From: Davidsoniella eucalypti
Taxonomy: Eukaryota; Ascomycota; Sordariomycetes; Microascales; Ceratocystidaceae
Assembly: GCA_004009845.1 (NCBI GenBank)
Contig: RMBW01000045.1
Location: 1 to 64,000 of the forward strand
Direction of reading: 5' to 3'
Length of the DNA: 64,000 nt
Each line of letters begins with the position of its first letter. Position 1 is the first letter of the stretch. Shown in pieces: positions 58,882-64,000 of the stretch. The translations under genes were made by a program, and so were the position numbers. A model generated the notes under the pieces. The model saw only the letters and a list, made by a program, of their open reading frames with translations, did not search any database and had not been told where the DNA came from.

Positions 58882-59387
58882 TCACCGGCGCAGGAAAAAT
58901 GAGTCTAGAGTTTTCTGCTTATCGTCATCAAAGGTCGAGCTTCCGATACCGCCTTTAGTCTTGACGAGGCCGACAAGATGCTCCTTGTTGTTGAGATTAA
59001 CAATGGCCAGCTCTTTGGCAAGGTTGGAGGCGATTTGTAGAGAGAAATGAACTTAGGCGGTGTTGTTGACAACGAAGCCCTTTTTCAAAGCCTCGGTATT
59101 GGTGGAACCAAAGAAGGTGTCGATGGCTTTGATGAGGGCCTTGATGAAAACACCGTGCGAGACGATTACGAGCGTTTGGCGCTTCTCGTCAAATGAGCCG
59201 GCATCGATTTGGGCAACCTTTTCGGCGATATACGGTGCTAAGAACTGTGCAACGAAGGCTTCGGCACGGGACTTGAGGCTATCTGTAGACTCAGGAGGGT
59301 CCTCTGAGCCAGGCGAAGCAGTAGAGCCCATAGTCGACTTCTTCTTCAGCGATGCCCCCACGCCAGGACGGTAAGTCTAGCCCTCCA
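58882..59387 (-). pseudogene. Truncated copy of the PGAM-family phosphatase gene
   Basis: It corresponds to the last 503 bp of exon 2 of the gene at 22,259-23,174, in the opposite orientation. The N-terminal third with the RHA catalytic motif is missing. A TAC (Tyr) codon after NNTA has become TAA near 59,053, removing the last 40 residues. Truncation plus nonsense change make it non-functional, and they identify the right locus as the derived copy. Confidence 0.93.
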
Positions 59388-59898
59388 CCAACTCGAGTAC
59401 CGAGTGGTACACATTGCCGAAAGGTGTTGTGATGCTTACACAGGTATAGGAGGCCCCGTCACCCTCGAATTAGCGGCTAAAATTGCTAAAGCGCGTACTG
59501 GAGTGGCGCGGGTTGAGGTCCGATGGATCAAGAACAACCACAAGAACCTGGATCTGCAAATGACCTTCTTCTTCCCTAAAGAAGTGAACAAGTTCCAGAT
59601 TGGCCAGAGTTCGTTCTCAAGACGAATTCACCCACAGCCAATCATCCAGCAGTGTGGAAGATGCTGGGGCCTTCACAGGTCCCAGTTCTGCCACAAGGCT
59701 AAACGGTGTGTCAAGTGCGGTCGTGCGGCCCATACAGGTGATTGCAACTCGCCCAAGATTTGCATCAACTGCGGCGGCCCACATGAGGCCAGCAACCGCA
59801 AGTGCCGAGCAAGACCAACTTGCTCAAAAGGCGTGATTGTCCCACCAAACGCTGCCAAACTTCAAGAGCTTCGCAAGAAGCATCGCAAGGAGGTCTAG
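59380..59898 (+). pseudogene. LINE B ORF1 C-terminal fragment with zinc knuckles
   Basis: The open frame reads into HQLEYRVVHIAERCCDAYTG and runs to a stop at 59,898. It carries knuckles CGRCWGLHRSQFC, CVKCGRAAHTGDC and CINCGGPHEASNRKC, then a basic end (KKHRKEV). The N-terminal half is lost at the duplication junction. Confidence 0.7.
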
Positions 59899-60079
59899 GA
59901 GTCTCGAGAAAGGGTGCTTCCGCCATCTTGGCGGGTCGAGCGACCGACTCGAGCTCACCAGGAGCCCCCATTGCCAACGTGAGTTCCTCGAACTCTTTCG
60001 CTCCCCTCGCCAAGATGGAGATGGATAGCGATGAAGTACCATCTCATGAATAGACGACCTTCAGACTATCACCGAGCTG

Positions 60080-60920
60080 CTACGCCCCTCCTACGTGTGC
60101 TTCAGGCAAATGTGGGATGAGTGAATAGTGTTCACAATCAGTTGTTGCAGGTGGCCTCCACAGGCCGCTTCGATGTAGTTCTTGTCCAGGGGCCCTGGAC
60201 ATACCTTAGAGGTAGCAAGCGATCTTCCGCTAACCACAGCGAGTTCGACAAGGTTTCCCCTACCCATGACTGGTCACAGTCATGGCCCCGTGTATTGACG
60301 TCCGGAAGGCTTCCGCCCTCCGGCCCGTACAGAACCACAGGATTTTCTCCCCCGACATCCTCTCCCTCACCCTTCACTGTTCCCCCAGATAGACATAATC
60401 AACGTGTATCGAGCTCCTGATGGTAGGATGCCCGACAGCCTTTGATCACTTGTCTTCAGACCATGAGTCTGTAGGCACCTTTATCCAACTAGGGCAGCAA
60501 CAGCAGCCCCCTTTAACCAAACTCAGGATGAAACCTGGAGATGGTACACTGTTGGAATCAGCCCTCACGCATGTCCCCCCACCCTTGGACAGGATCGACG
60601 TCTAAGGGCTAGATATTGCTGTTGCCAACGGCATTGAAGCGATTTCGGCTACTCTCCGAGTCATCTGCCCTGTGGTACACACCAGTGCACCATACAAGGA
60701 CTTTTGGAATACAGACTGCCAGAATGCCAGACTTGGTTTTCTTGCTGCCAAGAAACAAGGTGATAGAGAAGAAATGCTGAGTGCGAAGCTTGGCGAACCG
60801 TACGCAAGGCCAAGAGGGCCTTCGTTCAGCAACGGATAGACTCCACCCAAGACTTACCAGGAGGACATGTCTAGTTCAACTCACAACCTCATGTCTGGCG
60901 GGGGATCTTCGAGGACCATT
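60080..60920 (+). pseudogene. LINE B ORF2 relic (endonuclease region, heavily broken)
   Basis: Pieces in different frames follow the order of a Tad1-like ORF2. They are a start with LLRVLQANVG, an RFDVVLVQGPWTYLRG block, IDIINVYRAPDG near 60,400, and FDHLSSDHESVGTF near 60,450. The FWNTDCQNARLGFLAAKK segment near 60,710 comes last. Several stops and shifts separate them. No reverse transcriptase sequence follows. Confidence 0.6.
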
Positions 60921-61021
60921 AGGGTTTCTCGACGTCTAACGATACACTAGGGTCGGATCCACGTAATCCACATAAAGACGTAAAATGATAAATAAATAAA
61001 TGTAGACTGTCTCTGTTAAGC

Positions 61022-63454
61022 CTAAACATCCGTAGAATTTTCATCTTGGCTTGTAAATACTTTGTACATACGCCGACTGATTGCCTGACCAACTGTCCCA
61101 TCTGCCGGATCTCCTTCTCTGTTCTTAACTTTCCCTACTTTCTGTAGAGCTAACGGACCTTTTGCTTTGAAAACATCGACTAACTCTGCTACCGTCCCCC
61201 AGCGCATCGTGATGCCAAATGCCGAGGGAGCAGTGACCCGTGTGATCTCCTGTAACATGCGGGTCCACGTATCTGCCGCGTCTTCGCCAACGCGTACCTG
61301 CCCTGTAGCCATACAGAAGGTAGCGGCGGCGGCATTCTCGGCGTCGCGGGCGTGCCGATACGGCACGGTGGAGATATGTTGTGTGAAGTTGACAACCCAC
61401 TGGGCGCTTTCTAGGGCCGAGAGAGTATGATGTACTAACACGCCATGTATTACTTGGAGCTCGAGGAGACCTTCTTCGATCTTGTCGTTGTCGACATAGA
61501 CGGTTGGCGCCTTGGGTCGGCGTCGAGACGAGGTAGTAGAGGTAGCTACCTCAGTATCGGCGCTGGTACCGGCGCTACTAGCATTCACAGCCGCGGCAAA
61601 TTGGCGCTTCCGGAGTGCCGTATTCTTGCGTTGCCAGATAGAGAGACCTTCAATGAGATACAATATCTGGTAGCCCCGGAAATGTTGCGTCATGGTTGCC
61701 ACATGTGTCTCGAGAGCTTTTCCGTCAGTGCCGAGCACATGACAAACGAACTCGGATGCTTCCATGACCACAAGCACATGCTTTTCTACATCAACATGGG
61801 GAACTACGGGCTCCCAGAAGCCAAGCTCGTTGTTGTACCTGCTGTTTACTTTGCGTTTCCAGCATACCGTCTTGGGCACGGGATTCTGGCGTGTAAACGT
61901 CGTGACTTTAATGTCTTCGAGAAGCGTCTTAGCCTGTGTGAGAAGAGTCTCGGAGAGATCACCTGAGAGCAGAGCGATCATTTCTGGCGTAGATGCCTTT
62001 TTGTCCGTGCGGACTTTGTTCACCTGAGCTAAGGCTATAGAACGGGCCTTTTCAGCTTTCTTGAGTTCCTGAGCTGCGGCACGTTCGGCGGCTACCCGTG
62101 CCTTTTCAGCGTCTTTGATTGCCTTGGCCTCGGCTCGACTTTGGCGTGAGTCTTGAGCAGTAGCCTTACTGGCGATAGTTGTTGCTGTGTTGGAGGTAGT
62201 CTGGGATATCCTGGCTGCTGGTACTTGTCTTTTGGGACTAGATGGGCGAATTGACGTAGTTTTTGGTACTGTAGATGTTTGTAAGAATGAAAAATCGTCA
62301 TCCGAGTCAAAGCGGAAGTTTCCAACTAGAGGCGCCCGAGGTTTGATACGATCAAGATCCGGCAGATCCTCCTCAGTGTCCCTCCCAGGCATCACTACAT
62401 CGTCTTCATCATCAGAGAGATCGATGACCGGAGCACTGAGACTAGTCTTGAGGGTTGTATACCGCCGACGAGCCGGTTCTGGCTCTGGCTGTGAACTGCT
62501 GAAGATTTGGTCGGCCATGTTACGAGAGGCGGAAGATCCCTTGGGAACAGACGCCGTAGCTGCTAATATCACTGCTGGCAGCTGTGGTTTTGACGCTAGC
62601 TTATTGGAAAGCGAGGAAACGTCCCATGATGATGCTGCCCGGGGAGGAAATGCTGGCGATGATGACATGATTGGGTCAAAGTCTGTTGTTTTCTTTGCTG
62701 CTGTCTTTGCTGAGACCAAAAGCGGCGAACTTGGTATTAGATCGATAGGTTTAGAAATTTCTCTAGAAGTTGAAGGTTGGTTCTTCTGTTTGTTTAAGAC
62801 ATGTAATGCTGGCAGCGGTGAATCTATCACAGAGTCATCAAGTCGTTGTGCTGCTGACCAAGATTTTCTAACGCGCTGAACGGGAGATGAGAGACGCTGC
62901 CGTTTCTGGTTCGTCTTGTCACCCCTCGCTTTAGCATTCAGCTCTCCATCTACGCCAAATATCGAATCGTCATCCCAGCCCTCGAGAAACAGAGATGTCT
63001 CGTCTGCTGGCTCGATAGGCTCGAGTTCCTTGCGCTTGGTGCTGATGCTCGTGGTGCTTGCACTACGAACTAAAGGCTCAAAGTTAACAGGCTTTGAGTT
63101 TACAGGTTCACAAGAGATGGGAGAGCCTGTGATACGAGATGAAGTCGTATTCAAGCACTCGGTCGTAAATGAATCTGGTGGCGACGACGAGAGAACTTCA
63201 AGCCTGTCATGCTGCGGTGGTGAGGGGACCGCCTCTGACTGGGCTGTGCTCGGCCCTGGTGCATTTTTTAATGAAGAGCCAGATACAGCGGTTTTGGAGC
63301 CTCGCTGACATTGCCGGGAACCGCTTCGGCTGGTGTTGCTAACTGAGTGGCGAACGGGATGATGCCGTGGGATAGGCGGTGACGACGTGTCAAAGTCCTG
63401 CCGAGGCAACGGTAGTACAGGGCTGGATGAGACTAGATCAATGAAATCTGGCAT
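61022..63454 (-). CDS. eme1: Crossover junction endonuclease subunit Eme1 (Mms4-like)
   Basis: Eme1 is the non-catalytic partner of Mus81; the heterodimer cuts branched DNA at stalled forks and recombination intermediates in the nucleus. A single exon of 810 residues starts MPDFIDLVSSSPVLPLPRQ, the usual opening for fungal Eme1. An in-frame ATG 14 codons upstream (63,496) is possible but adds unrelated residues. The N-terminal half is disordered, Ser/Pro-rich and acidic. A coiled, Ala/Lys-rich stretch (AEKARVAAERAAAQELKKAE type) precedes the ERCC4-like nuclease fold, with ILYLIEGLSIWQRKN, LLELQVIHGVLVHHT and NFTQHISTVPYRHAR, then the helix-hairpin-helix region with ADTWTRMLQEITRV. The tail ends FTSQDENSTDV. 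LINE relic B ends about 10 bp past the stop, so the 3' untranslated region is likely antisense LINE sequence. Confidence 0.93.
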   Translation of the reverse strand: MPDFIDLVSSSPVLPLPRQDFDTSSPPIPRHHPVRHSVSNTSRSGSRQCQRGSKTAVSGSSLKNAPGPSTAQSEAVPSPPQHDRLEVLSSSPPDSFTTECLNTTSSRITGSPISCEPVNSKPVNFEPLVRSASTTSISTKRKELEPIEPADETSLFLEGWDDDSIFGVDGELNAKARGDKTNQKRQRLSSPVQRVRKSWSAAQRLDDSVIDSPLPALHVLNKQKNQPSTSREISKPIDLIPSSPLLVSAKTAAKKTTDFDPIMSSSPAFPPRAASSWDVSSLSNKLASKPQLPAVILAATASVPKGSSASRNMADQIFSSSQPEPEPARRRYTTLKTSLSAPVIDLSDDEDDVVMPGRDTEEDLPDLDRIKPRAPLVGNFRFDSDDDFSFLQTSTVPKTTSIRPSSPKRQVPAARISQTTSNTATTIASKATAQDSRQSRAEAKAIKDAEKARVAAERAAAQELKKAEKARSIALAQVNKVRTDKKASTPEMIALLSGDLSETLLTQAKTLLEDIKVTTFTRQNPVPKTVCWKRKVNSRYNNELGFWEPVVPHVDVEKHVLVVMEASEFVCHVLGTDGKALETHVATMTQHFRGYQILYLIEGLSIWQRKNTALRKRQFAAAVNASSAGTSADTEVATSTTSSRRRPKAPTVYVDNDKIEEGLLELQVIHGVLVHHTLSALESAQWVVNFTQHISTVPYRHARDAENAAAATFCMATGQVRVGEDAADTWTRMLQEITRVTAPSAFGITMRWGTVAELVDVFKAKGPLALQKVGKVKNREGDPADGTVGQAISRRMYKVFTSQDENSTDV

Positions 63455-63620
63455 TTCTTTTTCCTTGAGTGGAAAAGATGACTTTAAGCACTGCATGTGT
63501 TAATTTAGATTCAGCACTCTCTTTCAGTCGTCACTACAACACTATTTTTTGGTGTGGCGTTAATAGCGCGTAAAGGCGTCGAGGGGCGATATCCATGTAA
63601 GACACGAGACTGACACCAAA

Positions 63621-63628
63621 TCACGTGA
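63621..63628. promoter_or_regulatory. E-box palindrome TCACGTGA upstream of eme1
   Basis: An 8-bp palindrome of the Cbf1-type E-box, about 170 bp upstream of the preferred Eme1 start. The same core occurs in the mre11 promoter at 21,978-21,985. The role is not known. Confidence 0.35.
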
Positions 63629-64000
63629 GAATATCCGATCGATTGTGTAACTATGTACATCCGTTTTTATAGCAAAACTTCGTACAACTAAGGAAAGGAA
63701 ACGAAAGGCAAAAGGGTAACTCCATTCAGAGCTTGGGTTTCCTAAGGGTCTAACCAACATACACAAACAGATGCAGGTCCCTAAGATCTGTGTCGCCGCC
63801 TTTTCTATGCCGGAGGGACAACTGCTGTACAGCGCCCTCCAAAGCCAACACAGGCCTAACCAGCCTACCATCGGCCGCGTGCCTCACTATCAGCAATGCC
63901 CTTTATCTTCGGTTTTTGCTAGTTGGACAGTCAGCATGTCTCCACCGGGATGGGAGAAAGTCGATCGACCTTAAGCCACGACCTATCCTATAAAAATACA
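63629..64000. other. Window end, no gene recognised
   Basis: Overlapping open frames of about 67 codons on the plus strand (from 63,771 and 63,790) continue close to the window edge. Neither shows a known domain. One could be the first exon of a gene beyond the window, but there is no support for that. Confidence 0.35.

Larger units (their letters stand above)
54526..59387 (-). repeat. Right copy of the inverted segmental duplication
   Basis: This is the reverse-oriented counterpart of 22,672-31,857. It carries the NLR gene, its promoter and the truncated end of the phosphatase gene. Its length is 4.9 kb against 9.2 kb, the difference being 44 ankyrin units. It is bounded by LINE relic A on the left and LINE relic B on the right. 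At the right junction the 8-bp string TGGAGGGC (read on the minus strand) belongs to both the phosphatase sequence and the LINE reading frame. Confidence 0.93.
59380..61012 (+). mobile_element. LINE relic B (Tad1-like), 5'-truncated and lacking reverse transcriptase
   Basis: The element starts inside ORF1, continues through a decayed ORF2 endonuclease region (SDH motif block at about 60,450) into the spacer before the reverse transcriptase (KDFWNTDCQNARLGFLAAKK), and then ends with ATCCACATAAAGACGTAAAA and an ATAAATAAATAA tail at about 61,010. The reverse transcriptase is absent. The ORF1 knuckles differ from those of relic A, yet the 3' end is nearly the same. The tail stops about 10 bp from the Eme1 stop codon. 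Confidence 0.78.

Overview
The window reads as nuclear DNA of a filamentous ascomycete (Pezizomycotina). Genes carry short introns (about 55-220 bp, apart from one of 1.3 kb) with GTAAGT/GTATGT-type donors, CTAAC-like branch sites and TAG/CAG acceptors. They include typical fungal orthologues (Mre11, Eme1, Mch1-like transporter, Met22/Hal2-like nucleotidase, EF-hand MscS channel), two relics of Tad1-like LINEs and two NLR-type genes. Species cannot be fixed from the sequence.

Layout. 1-5,330: gene-poor, AT-rich, with one probable decayed gene at 2.7-3.8 kb. 5,331-7,142 (-): histone H2A.Z with a 1.3-kb first intron and a 1-nt frame break. 8,798-9,842 (+): dienelactone hydrolase-family protein. 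10,303-13,411 (-): MscS/EF-hand channel interrupted by an N gap whose two flanks are the same 400 bp, so probably an assembly artefact. 13.4-19.4 kb: no recognisable gene. 19,374-21,790 (-): Mre11, divergent from a phosphoglycerate-mutase-family gene at 22,259-23,174 (+). 24,000-31,240 (+): a giant NLR-like gene (nucleoside-phosphorylase-like domain, NACHT NTPase, 47 near-identical ankyrin repeats). 32,720-38,352 (-): long kinesin. 38.4-44.6 kb: no gene. 44,627-46,017 (+): FAD monooxygenase. 47,639-49,327 (+): MFS transporter. 49,705-50,784 (-): OB-fold protein resembling the RPA1 N-terminus. 51,279-52,349 (+): 3'(2'),5'-bisphosphate nucleotidase. 52.5-54.5 kb: LINE relic A. 54.5-59.4 kb: second, inverted copy of the NLR region. 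59.4-61.0 kb: LINE relic B. 61,022-63,454 (-): Eme1.

The main feature is an inverted segmental duplication. 22,672-31,857 reappears in reverse orientation at 54,526-59,387, carrying the 3' part of the phosphatase gene (now a pseudogene) and the whole NLR gene. The copies differ in length by about 4.3 kb, almost exactly 44 ankyrin units: 47 in the left copy, 3 in the right. Both NLR reading frames are intact. The first repeat and the last residues are shared, so the array changed size between fixed ends. In known systems, nucleoside-phosphorylase-like domains in immune proteins can be ATP nucleosidases, NACHT is the signalling NTPase and the repeats are the sensor. The pair may therefore be an incompatibility or immunity locus caught during repertoire diversification.

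The other genes are mostly housekeeping: chromatin (H2A.Z), break and crossover repair (Mre11, Eme1, possibly the RPA-like protein), transport, sulfur/PAP metabolism and motility. They do not form an evident cluster. CACGTG-type palindromes lie upstream of both Mre11 and Eme1.
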